Source: Absidia repens (taxonomy: Eukaryota > Mucoromycota > Mucoromycetes > Mucorales > Cunninghamellaceae). Taken from it: a DNA stretch of 64,000 nt. This document shows, one piece after another, positions 54,926-64,000 of this stretch. A program made the position numbers and the translations under genes. The notes under the pieces were generated by a model. It did no database searches. It worked only from the letters and a program-made list of their open reading frames with translations, and was not told the origin of the DNA. The stretch spans positions 1,488,001 through 1,552,000 of the forward strand of contig MCGE01000004.1 of the NCBI GenBank assembly GCA_002105175.1. Reading direction: 5' to 3'. Position 1 is the first letter of the stretch. Every line of letters starts with the position of its first letter.

Positions 54926-55987
54926 ATGATGATACAAAGCTCAATCATTACTGTTTTACTAGTGTCTACGTGTTTCCAATCTTTTACGATGGTCCATGCC
55001 TTTGAGGCAGATGATGCCGCGGCATTCACTGCACCCTTCAAACCAGCAACTGACTTATTAGGTTCTGTCAGCAAGGTCGTTCCTGCGGATGGTACCAACG
55101 AACTTGTGGGTGGTCTTGTGCCTGATTTAAAGAATGCTGCTAGTGGCGTATTGCGAAAACGCGATGATGATATTCCAACTGATGACGGTATCCCTGCAGA
55201 TGGTAATGGCCCCAAACAATCTGGCCATGGCGTGGCCACATTCTCTGATGGACCTAGTGGTGGTGGTGGTGGTGGCGCATTGGGTCTAGTTGATGAAGGT
55301 TTATTGGCCAACTTGAAAAAACGCTATAGTGAAGGGAATCCTCAAGGCGAAACACAGTCTCGTGAACCCAATCCAAAGGCAAATCAGGGTAAAGCGTCTG
55401 TCTCTCTGATAAATCTTCGCCGTCGTAGTGACTTTGCCGATGGGAATCGCGGATCAGCAACAAGCGACCTAAAGGAGGATCAATCAAGTAGCTCAGGTGG
55501 CCATACCTCGGTGTCATTATTCAATTTGCGTCGCCGCAATCTTTTACTTGGTGGCAAAGATGCTGAAAAATCGACCGAAGGAGAACCTGGTACGACTATC
55601 TCTCTTATTGGAAAACGTGCCAATGCTGGAACTAAGGACCGACGATCGACTTTGGGGTTGACTGGAACGGAACGCATGTATCGCGCTAGGCAAGGTGTGG
55701 TGACTGATGATCAAGCAAAATCAGGCTTCATGGACCGACGTGACGTTTATCGCCGGGGCGATGATCATGATCGCCGTATTATTGAAGACTATGAAAATCT
55801 GATGAAGAAAAAACAAGAAGAATACAACGAAGGACAAAAATTGCCTGATCAGGACCACGAGAAAACAGGAACAACAAGCATCTCTTTGGCAAGCCTCAGA
55901 CGGCGTTTGGTAGATGGTGTTTTGCAGAATTTGACCGGGTCACTTGGGCAGGATGGAAATGCTGATAGTGGACCTGCCAACAACTGA
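54926..55987 (+). CDS. Secreted protein with repeated Kex2-type cleavage motifs
   Basis: 353 aa, intronless. Residues 1-25 form a signal peptide (MMIQSSIITVLLVSTCFQSF..VHA). Several segments repeat one pattern, a short aliphatic/Ser stretch ended by basic pairs: GVLRKR (75-79), GLLANLKKR (125-133), ASVSLINLRRR (157-167), TSVSLFNLRRR (194-204), TTISLIGKR (223-231), TTSISLASLRRR (316-327). Further dibasic sites occur (KDRR, MDRR, YRR). This is the layout of fungal Kex2-processed repeat proteins, which release several related peptides after Golgi cleavage. Which peptides are released, and their role, cannot be told. The alternative is a secreted structural protein with basic low-complexity repeats. 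Confidence 0.78.
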   Translation: MMIQSSIITVLLVSTCFQSFTMVHAFEADDAAAFTAPFKPATDLLGSVSKVVPADGTNELVGGLVPDLKNAASGVLRKRDDDIPTDDGIPADGNGPKQSGHGVATFSDGPSGGGGGGALGLVDEGLLANLKKRYSEGNPQGETQSREPNPKANQGKASVSLINLRRRSDFADGNRGSATSDLKEDQSSSSGGHTSVSLFNLRRRNLLLGGKDAEKSTEGEPGTTISLIGKRANAGTKDRRSTLGLTGTERMYRARQGVVTDDQAKSGFMDRRDVYRRGDDHDRRIIEDYENLMKKKQEEYNEGQKLPDQDHEKTGTTSISLASLRRRLVDGVLQNLTGSLGQDGNADSGPANN

Positions 55988-56965
55988 ACGATGGTAGTTT
56001 ATTCTTCCCGTCTTTTTAAATATATTTAGTAGTTATAGTATTCCTCCCCAATTTATTATTTATTAGTATTATTTATTTTTTTTACAATTCATCTAATAAA
56101 ATTGATCATTCGTTTTATGTCTTTTCTTTTATTATGTCATTTGGGTGTTTTTGTACAGTACTGTACAGTACATTAGAAAATACAGATGCTGACCGCACGG
56201 AGCTTTGAAGGTGCGAACGAGGCGGGTGGCCAGTTTTATCCTCAATCTTATAATATAAATATATTCCTGGTTTTTTTTTATTTTTTTTATGTTAATAAAT
56301 ATGTAGGAAAAGCACTCACTTCCAAATCCCTGAATTTGATTGTCCTTAGGCAAAATAAAGTGCTTATAACCACTAAATTTTGTATGGATTTAGTACGCTT
56401 TTTGAATATACAGCATATAGAGCAAACTAGTTTTAATGATCCCTCCACTTGGTGTCTCCGTTCGGCGTTTTAAAAAACCTTAAATTTTAAACTTACTTTT
56501 CTTTTCTGTTCCTTTATATTTGGCCTTTATTTCCAGCACAAACAAACGAAACGTGTAGAGCATTGACTTTACATTGAATTATGCTTGTCAACACTTCATC
56601 ATCTTTATTTTAATACTATTTTCTATATATCACAAACGTACAGACCACCTCGATTATTATATTCATTCATTTTTTTTTATTCACTCTCCCTCAGGTAAGT
56701 CGCAAACAAGACCAATTAGTTAGCATCTAAATCGTCAATGGTACTAAATCATCATCTATCTTACATTATCCTTTGACTACTCGTGGTACTTTCGAAAACC
56801 CTTGCTTTTTGAAACCTGAATCCGAAAAAATATTATTTAACTTGTACCCCCCGTCCTCATCCCTTCAAGCTTATTCAACGTCCTTCCTACGATATCTCTT
56901 CCTTTAACGCGTCAATAACCATCGTTTTAGATCCTATCTGTACTTCTATTGTACTCTGAATCAAC
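55988..56965. other. Intergenic: secreted-protein 3' flank and Pumilio-gene leader
   Basis: AATAAA-type signals near 56096. CTACTGTACAGTACATT around 56158-56172 is a short palindrome. CTCAGGTAAGTCGC at about 56691 could be a donor of a 5' UTR intron. No gene supported. Confidence 0.45.
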
Positions 56966-59900
56966 ATGCATCGCAATACCTTCATGACTGATTTCAACCT
57001 CAAAGGTGAACCTAATATTCAACAACTACAGGCGAAGACACGGCCTCAGTCTCAGGTAACATTAAAAAACATACAGCACCAATTTCGCCTTGTCAAAATT
57101 AAACTAACACTCCATTATTATTATACAAATTTGTAGTTAGCAGCGATGGTACGAGGTCGCCAGGATGATCATGATATCGAGTTAGCATTGGACATTGACC
57201 GGACAAACAATACACCCCCTACAAACCCTTTATCGTACGTAGACAAGTCAATTTTGGCTGACGGATTTTCTTCAGCCGACCCCACATGGAAATGTCAAGC
57301 TGCTATGATGGATCCAACTCCTTCACGCCAAGTATGGTCTCATGCAAACAACAACAATAACAATACTTGTTTTTATTTACATGAAAAGGGTCATTACTCT
57401 TTTGGAAACAATATTATGAATGATGGCGTTACGAAATCCTCTGCCGCTCTGGCGTCTCCTCCGTTGAATGAATCTTTTTCAACTGGAAAAAACAATAATC
57501 AAATCGTAAGCAATTTACTTCAATAAAAAAAGAAACTCATGCACTAATTTATTCTTTATATCAATTACTATTTGCAGCTTCCAGGATCCAATTCACCTTT
57601 TTTATCTTTGCAACAACAACAACGAACTCAACAACCTGGTCGTGATCCTATCCAACAAAATCCTGGGCATCGTTACCAATCAACAGGCGCTTCGGTTACC
57701 AGTACCGATTCCTCTTCTATGACATCCCTGGATTTTTACTCTACGAACCATTGTCTTAATGCATCTCCTCATTCTCAACAACAGCAACACCACCACCGCA
57801 AAATGCAACCTCAGCTTCACCGACAACAGCAGCAACAACAACAAGCTTGGTTTAATATGTCTCCTCCTCCACGTGCCAATTCCACTCCACCGGCTAATAT
57901 TCAACGTGACGGCAGTATCGACAATTATGAATATGACCATCTAGTTTATGACACAAATGCTCTATCTCTCAATCCCAAGGTATGTAGGTTCTTGTGGCAA
58001 TCGTTATGTAAAATTTATTAATAAACCGGTTTTTTGTTATATTTTATGAAAATAGGATACTCCTGAGATAATTCATCACCAACAGCATCAACGCTATATC
58101 CAAATGATGTGTCAACAACAGCTCTCTCATCCAACACTTGATAGTATTGATTCTTCTACCAGCTGGAACCAACAAGCAATCCGTAGCAATATGATGTCTC
58201 CAGGTAGATTTTGATATATCAACCGCTTACCTTTATAAAAAAAAAGGTTTACTTACATTTATGATTCCATATTTATATATTCTTAAATAGTACCGGGCAA
58301 CTTTGATGGTGACTTTTCGCGCGATTCACCGGTTACAGTAACTCAGTTATATGATAAAGAACAAAGTAATACCGATTCATCTGGAGTTGCTTGGGATATT
58401 GTCAAAGGTATGTTGATGGATGAACAAAGCGGGATGACACAACACCAACACCAGTATTCGCAACAGCAGCAGCTACGTCAACAACGGCCTGCCATTGGAA
58501 AGTACCCTTCGACTCCATCGTTTGCATTAGGCGACCAAGGACTCCGATGGCCATCAAATCAAGCAAAGGGTGATATCATGCCAAGGAATCAGATGCCGTT
58601 GCAGCCACATCAACACCCTCAGCAACAACAGCAACGTTATACGGCACCTAGCGCTTCAACCAGTCAGTCTACAGATGATTACATCTTACATCAATTACAA
58701 TCACGTCAACGTCAAATCCTCTTACAACAAGAACAGATTATGCTCCTACGAGAACAAATGGTGAGACATCAACAGCAACAGCAACACCACCACCAGCAAC
58801 AGCTACAGCAGCATATTTCGTCTCAGCATCACCTTCAACAAGATATAATGATGCGCTACAATACAAATGTATCCGCAGCGCCAGCGTCTGGTCGTTCAAG
58901 AATTCCACTTACTGAATCTCTCAGCACACCTACCAGTATGTCTTCTGCTCCCTCTCTGGATGTCGTTCCTATTATCCGAAGTCAGTTATTGGAGGAATTC
59001 CGAAACAACAAGAATAAGAGATATGAATTGAAGGTAAGCATAACGCAAATGATGGGAAATCAAAAAATGACAGTGGATTCTGACAAGAAATGTTCATTAT
59101 TATTTTAGGATATACTTCATCATGTAGTTGAATTTAGTGGGGATCAGCATGGATCAAGATTTATTCAGCAGAAATTGGAAACAGCAAACAGTGACGACAA
59201 GCAAATGGTATTTGATGAAATCCTTCCCAACTGTTTACAATTGATGACGGATGTGTTTGGCAACTATGTGATCCAAAAGCTTTTTGAACATGGCCATCAA
59301 TCCCAGAAAACGATCCTGGCACGCCAGATGGAAGGTCACGTACTTTCTCTCTCTCTCCAGATGTATGGTTGTCGTGTGGTGCAAAAGGCGTTGGAACATG
59401 TACTGAACGATCAACAAGCGATGCTTATTCGTGAACTAGATGGTAGTGTGCTCAAATGTGTCAAGGACCAGAACGGAAACCATGTTGTGCAAAAGGCAAT
59501 TGAACGTGTCCCTGCTGACCATATCCAATTTATCATTGATACTTTCCATGGCCAAGTATACAACCTCGCCACACATCCTTATGGATGCCGCGTCATACAA
59601 CGTATGTTTGAACACTGTCTTGATACGCAAATTTGCCGGTTACTGGACGAACTGCACCGTGGCACCAATCAACTTGTACACGATCAATACGGGAATTATG
59701 TCATCCAGCATATTTTAGAACATGGCACTGTAGAAGACAAAGAACAAATCATCGGAAAGGTACAAGGACATGTCCTTCAGCTATCGAAGCACAAATTTGC
59801 TAGCAATGTGGTTGAGAAATGTGTATCTTTTGGTGGGAGCCAGGATCGGTTGACCTTGATTGACGAAGTCTTACGAACTCGCAGCGACGGTACTTACCCA

Positions 59901-60274
59901 TTGATGACAATGATGAAGGATCAGGTAATAATAATAATTATAATAATAATAATAATGCTAAAAAGAATCGAAAATAGGATGATTAACTGGATTTTTGTAT
60001 TTAGTATGCCAACTATGTTGTCCAAAAGATGTTGGACGTTGCCGACGGTCAGCAGCGTGAAGTCCTGGTTAGCAAAATAAAACCCTATTTACCTGGTCTC
60101 AAGAAATATACCTATGGCAAGCATTTAATTAGCAGTAAGTGGCAGGGAAGAGTCGAGCTAGTTTATTGTTGAACATGTTATTCTGATATACCGGTTTTTT
60201 CTATGCATTATATAGCATGTCTAGAAGTAGAAAAGCAGCTGTTGCTGGAAAAAGAGACTATCGATGTTGAGTAA
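56966..60274 (+). CDS. Pumilio-family RNA-binding protein (PUF)
   Basis: Eight exons: 56966-57055, 57137-57505, 57578-57979, 58056-58203, 58291-59033, 59109-59924, 60005-60134, 60216-60274; 918 aa. The N-terminal two thirds are Gln/His/Ser/Asn-rich low complexity. The Pumilio homology domain starts near [19 protein letters not shown] and has eight repeats with base-contact residues S-R..Q, N-Y..Q, C-R..Q, N-H..Q, C-R..Q, N-Y..Q, S-N..E, N-Y..Q. By the PUF code this predicts binding to UGUAUAUA, the Pumilio/Puf3 site. Such proteins repress or localise mRNAs through 3' UTR sites. A hexanucleotide array lies in its own likely 3' UTR. Confidence 0.95.
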
Positions 60275-60363
60275 TTCTCTGTGGTTGGTTCTTTGAAAAA
60301 TTCCCAACAAGAAGATGCGAATGTTTGAACAAAACCATTTGGAATTATACATATCTTTTATTT

Positions 60364-60634
60364 GTTATTATTACTATTACTATTACTATTACTATTACTA
60401 TTACTATTACTATTACTATTACTATTACTATTACTATTACTATTACTATTACTATTACTATTACTATTACTATTACTATTACTATTACTATTACTATTAC
60501 TATTACTATTACTATTACTATTACTATTACTATTACTATTACTATTACTATTACTATTACTATTACTATTACTATTACTATTACTATTACTATTACTATT
60601 ACTATTACTATTACTATTACTATTACTATTACTG
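60364..60634 (+). repeat. Hexanucleotide microsatellite (TTACTA)n, about 45 units
   Basis: About 270 bp of nearly pure ATTACT repeats beginning 90 bp after the Pumilio stop codon. It has no stop in several frames, which creates artefactual ORFs of homopolymeric Leu, Tyr, Ile-Thr, Ser-Asn and Val-Ile. Confidence 0.97.
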
Positions 60635-61439
60635 CTATTACCGGCTCTCCCCTGCCCCATCTCCGCACTTCATCACTTGTCTTATATCAGATCTTCATGT
60701 TACCTACCACGTTTTTTCTTTGTAGACCCTTCACTCTCTTTAACTGTCCCTCCACTCGCCCTCCTCATACATCTTTTTATTTAGCGCTTGTTATTAGTCT
60801 TCCCCTTCTTCTGTATACTTTCCTGTAGTCCCCCGCTCGACACCCCTTCTTACACATATCATACGGGTATATCCCTTATTATGTCTCATTATTATATTTC
60901 CTATTTATTTATTTATATACTTTTATCATATAAACACCTTACTTCCATATTTTTACAAATAAATATCTGTTCTTTGTCCCATATTGTAAATCACTCAAAT
61001 ATCTTCAGTCTGAGATGATCATTTTTTTATTATGCCACATCCAAAAAAAAAAAAAAAAAAAAAAGGATGCTACGCTACCCTGATGCCGCAACCTAGGGAG
61101 ATTAATAAGAATGTCAGGGTGGCATGATTTAGAACTGTCCACCAGACCTTAGAACTCAAGAGGAGGTGATCTTAAAGAAGACAGGCGTTTAACAGTGCAC
61201 TCACAAAATACCCATAATAACAGCTTTGCCCATTATATAATGCGTCAGAGGAATGACAATAATAAAAAGGCAACTTTTATTTGAAGGAATATGGCATATA
61301 CTAAGCGAAAAGGGCGGGATTCCTTGTGGCAAGGGTTCTATTGGAGATAGCATGAGCGAGACTTAGGTGACCTGAAAGATAGTCTATACTAATCTAAAAT
61401 TACGTTTTGTAAAACGGAGGTTAACATATTACACTGCAT
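60635..61439. other. Intergenic
   Basis: Pyrimidine-rich after the microsatellite, then an A22 run (61043-61064) and degenerate repeat-family sequence with TTTATTTGAAGG-like boxes. No gene supported. Confidence 0.45.
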
Positions 61440-61850
61440 CATAGATGAGAAAGCGTAAAGTGGTGTCATTTATTGAAACATAAAAATTGTTAATTCTATT
61501 AAAAAAGAGAACTACATGACAAGACATGCGAAAGCCTAACAGGATTTTTTTTTTTTCCATTGAGGCGAGCAAACGTAAGCATATTTTATTAGATATAGCT
61601 ACAGACTATTAGTATACTAAGACTAAACTAAGCTAATAAGGGATCGATAAAGCTATAAAACAGTGGCAATTGCATTTTACAAATGCTTCTAATTCAAGTC
61701 TTAAGGCTAATCAAGTGGCGGCCAAAATTTTGAGATCTAAAATGAAAAGGTTTCCCCATGATGTTTGTATTGCATTTTCCAAAATGCCCCTAATTCAAGT
61801 TCTAATACTAATCCAAGATCACCATCGCTTCAATGAGGTTGCTAATGAAG
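61440..61850 (+). repeat. Dispersed non-coding repeat, copy 7
   Basis: ATTTATTGAAACATAAA, CATTGAGGCGAGCAAACG, TATTTTATTAGATATAGCTA, ACTAAACTAAGCTAATAAGG, core CTAAAATGAAAAGGTTTCCC near 61738-61760, ATGATGTTTGTATTGCATTT, AATCCAAGATCACCATCGC. Very similar to copy 1 in its 3' half. Confidence 0.75.
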
Positions 61851-62122
61851 TTGAATATCGTGGAAAAAAAAAAAATTGTTTGTGTCTGGTGTTTAAATAT
61901 TTGTGTGGAGAGAAAAAGATGAATGTAGAAAAAAAAAATCAGTGGAATAAAGTCCCGCTTAGTTCCCGTAAAAAATCAGGAACGAGAAAATAATTTCCAT
62001 GTGGTATCATACTGTATTCTGTATTCATTCCAGTCATTCTTGTATTGTCACCGAAGTTAGTGTCTCTCATCTATATAAAGATACTTTTTTTTTTACTTGT
62101 GATAGAAAAATGAAATGAGAAA
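61851..62122. other. Intergenic, promoter side of the secreted-protein gene
   Basis: AT-rich; ATCTATATAAAGATAC near 62069-62084 contains a TATA-like box about 45 bp before the start codon. A two-codon ORF (ATG AAA TGA) begins at 62110. Confidence 0.45.
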
Positions 62123-62737
62123 ATGCTTTTAAAAGTGATATTCTTCATTAGCCTGTTGGTATTCAATGATGTCAATGCAAGTCCTATAGTAAGGCGCCCA
62201 GATATCATATCAGTATCAGTCTCCATGATAAAACCTCAACAAAAAATGGCGGAGTATAAAGAATACAGTGTCACTGGTAGCGATACGTCCTCGTCACCAA
62301 TACATGAGGCTATGTCACTTGTGATTGACAATGAAGTAGGCGATGACGCTCAAGCCAAAATGGTTCAAGCAACACATAATCCATATTATATTGCTGGCGA
62401 AGGAGAAAAGTCTAAAATTAACTTAAAATATGGCGTCACGAATGTTGGATCAAGGAAAGACCGATATGGTGAAGGTACCTGGAGCCCCAATCTCGATCAT
62501 ACCCAACAGAAAAAAAACAATATTGATAACAACAAGCCTATGCCAAGGAACGAAGAAAAAATATTGAATGATATGAATAACCAGGGGCAAGTACTTGACT
62601 TTGCATCGAATTCAATCAAGGAGAAAGGTCGTAATGATGATACTGGAAGAAAAGAAGAAAAAGATATTATTGCTCTCGATAATAATGGTCAACTACATAC
62701 TTTGGCCCTACCTATGACGATATTACCAGGCAACTGA
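62123..62737 (+). CDS. Secreted protein of unknown function (204 aa)
   Basis: Intronless frame, ATG at 62123. Residues 1-19 form a clear signal peptide (MLLKVIFFISLLVFNDVNA), with cleavage likely before SPIVRRPD; the RR right after it could be a Kex2 site. The mature part is hydrophilic, Asn/Asp/Lys-rich and low complexity, with no Cys and no known domain. It has a short aliphatic end (TLALPMTILPGN). No transmembrane segment follows, so it is probably secreted. Family unknown. Confidence 0.65.
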   Translation: MLLKVIFFISLLVFNDVNASPIVRRPDIISVSVSMIKPQQKMAEYKEYSVTGSDTSSSPIHEAMSLVIDNEVGDDAQAKMVQATHNPYYIAGEGEKSKINLKYGVTNVGSRKDRYGEGTWSPNLDHTQQKKNNIDNNKPMPRNEEKILNDMNNQGQVLDFASNSIKEKGRNDDTGRKEEKDIIALDNNGQLHTLALPMTILPGN

Positions 62738-63364
62738 TGCATCACAATAATTTATGGTTCTATTTATATTGATTACTGAGCAGGACAAACATAAAACACA
62801 AATAATTTCAAGTCATGAATAAATTGATTCAAAAAAAGGAAAGGGCACAAGGGGAGTGGAGGTTAAATTTTGTAACAAAAAATTTCGGCGACTTATTTTT
62901 TTGATTTTGCTATATGTGATCTGGATACCCATATATGGTAAAACGATTACGACTATGATCTTGTTTCTAATATTGTATCAGAAGTAAGCTAATGTCCGAA
63001 TCCCCCCCTCTGCTCCTCCTTCCGCTTGCCAATATCTCACATTTTTCTTTTTTAATGAAGAGAAAGATAATGGATCAATCAACCAAAATGAAATAAAAAA
63101 TTGTATCTTGATGGTAAGAATCAATGCTTTTTTCATTTTAGCGGGGAACTTCGGTTTTGCTTCATTCATAATTTATAAGGGGGCTGATGGATGACAACCG
63201 GAACGTTCTGGTGAGTCAAAAAAAAAAAAAAAAAAAAGTACATTAGCGGCGATTAAAATCTCGGCGTAGGTGCCATTGCTCTGGCATTATAAAAATGGGT
63301 GATCCTTTTTTTTTAAAAAACAGAAAACTTTCTTCCTTTATTTTTTTTTTCTTCATATCTAACT
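62738..63364. other. Intergenic
   Basis: About 630 bp with no gene. Contains an A19 run (63219-63237) and T/A-runs before the next start. Confidence 0.5.
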
Positions 63365-64000
63365 ATGACCACATCAGCCTTAATTCACGATCCACTACTG
63401 TTTTATCCGTACTCGAAAACATACTATGAAGCGGCAAATCAATACGCCATGACGGAACAGGAACGAAACGGCAGCTCCTGTAATAACTCTGTGTCTTCAT
63501 CGTCTTCCACCTCATCCTTATCATCCATGTCATCGTTGTCTTCCTTGGCATGTCGTATTCACTTAGAAGCTGATTGGAACCAAGTGATGGCGAGCGTCAA
63601 GAAAGCCATGTACAATTCTACCAGTGCTGCTGTCCCGTCTCCAGTCACTTATCTTTGTCAAAACGCCCCGTTTATGCCAATGCCTGACCCAGCCAAAGAT
63701 CCTGCGTTCTTTTATAACAGCGATATTGTGGATGTCAAGGATATGTACTCTTACCGCCAATTACGCTCTGAAAATTTACTTTGTCGTATGTTTAAATGCT
63801 CTGCTTGGAAAGTGGATTTGGCTCAAACTTCGGTGATGCGTCTTACGAAAGGTGTTTTTGTGGCCAACAAGTTACAGCAATCACCTCATCCCTATTCTTC
63901 TCCAGTGATGGGATCAAATGATTTCATGGATATGGCATCTTCGGATTGTAAGTCATCACCGTTTTTAGAGAATGGAAAAAGTGAAAAGTACTCACTTCAT
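63365..64000 (+). CDS. 5' part of an unknown gene running off the window
   Basis: ATG at 63365 opens MTTSALIHDPLLFYPYSKTY and the frame has no stop up to the window end. A Ser-rich stretch (residues about 43-64) is followed by a more ordered part: LACRIHLEADWNQVMASVKK, VTYLCQNAPFMPMPDPAKDP, NSDIVDVKDMYSYRQLRSEN, LFCRMF-like segment and VMRLTKGVFVANKLQQSPHP. A good donor, GTAAGT, occurs at 63948, so exon 1 probably ends at 63947. I do not recognise the family. Confidence 0.65.
   Translation, partial: MTTSALIHDPLLFYPYSKTYYEAANQYAMTEQERNGSSCNNSVSSSSSTSSLSSMSSLSSLACRIHLEADWNQVMASVKKAMYNSTSAAVPSPVTYLCQNAPFMPMPDPAKDPAFFYNSDIVDVKDMYSYRQLRSENLLCRMFKCSAWKVDLAQTSVMRLTKGVFVANKLQQSPHPYSSPVMGSNDFMDMASSDCKSSPFLENGKSEKYSLH

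Noticed and set aside
60315..60828. Several long ORFs of homopolymeric or dipeptide repeats on both strands (poly-Tyr, poly-Leu, Ile-Thr, Ser-Asn)
   Set aside because: All are translations of the (TTACTA)n microsatellite, which has no stop in several frames.

Overview
The window looks like nuclear DNA of an early-diverging filamentous fungus, most likely a Mucoromycota species in or near the Mucorales (inference). It is AT-rich, genes are compact, and introns are short with GTAAGT-like donors and TAG/CAG acceptors. Intergenic DNA is full of long A/T homopolymers, microsatellites and dispersed repeats. I found 21 protein-coding genes or gene ends, one U6 snRNA gene and one nearly intact Ty3/gypsy-type LTR retrotransposon. 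Several genes include exons too short or too open-ended to show as stand-alone ORFs.

Layout. 0-2.5 kb: the C-terminal end of an Esa1/TIP60 histone acetyltransferase and a Kre9/Knh1-like GPI protein. 2.5-4.6 kb: repeat-rich intergenic DNA. 4.6-7.4 kb: a Zn2Cys6 transcription factor, divergent from translation initiation factor eIF3c (7.6-10.3 kb). 10.6-13.1 kb: Golgi tethering subunit COG8 with an unusual acidic DDKV-repeat tail. 14.9-19.0 kb: beta-COP (minus strand). 19.26-26.46 kb: the LTR element, inserted between the beta-COP promoter and a U6 snRNA gene. 28.3-39.9 kb: a run of minus-strand genes, namely a 516-aa unknown, a coiled-coil unknown, a VHS-GAT adaptor, a PH-domain protein and a C2H2-finger protein. 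40.1-42.3 kb: proteasome subunit Rpn3. 43.0-45.7 kb: a GNAT acetyltransferase and 3-ketodihydrosphingosine reductase. 45.7-51.3 kb: a gene-poor repeat block with a 34-bp minisatellite, duplicated 0.5-kb segments and a gene relic. 51.3-53.4 kb: ESCRT-III CHMP1/Did2 and a prenylated ubiquitin-like UBL3 homologue. 53.8-56.0 kb: a small unknown protein and a secreted protein with Kex2-type repeats. 57.0-60.3 kb: a Pumilio protein followed by a 270-bp hexanucleotide array. 62.1-64 kb: a secreted unknown protein and the 5' part of an unknown gene running off the end.

Many genes concern membrane traffic (COG8, beta-COP, VHS-GAT adaptor, CHMP1, UBL3, KDSR). They are interspersed with unrelated housekeeping genes, so this looks like ordinary eukaryotic gene order and not a cluster.

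The least expected structure is the retrotransposon. Its integrase is in a separate ORF from Gag-RT-RNase H. The first two of its three ORFs are each followed within about 25 nt of the stop by a long A-tract. The third ORF is an unknown 189-aa protein whose stop codon lies inside the 3' LTR. A 15-nt sequence next to the 5' LTR (the expected primer-binding site) recurs just upstream of the integrase ORF. The Gag/protease junction has lost the catalytic protease core, yet the two LTRs differ by only one visible indel.
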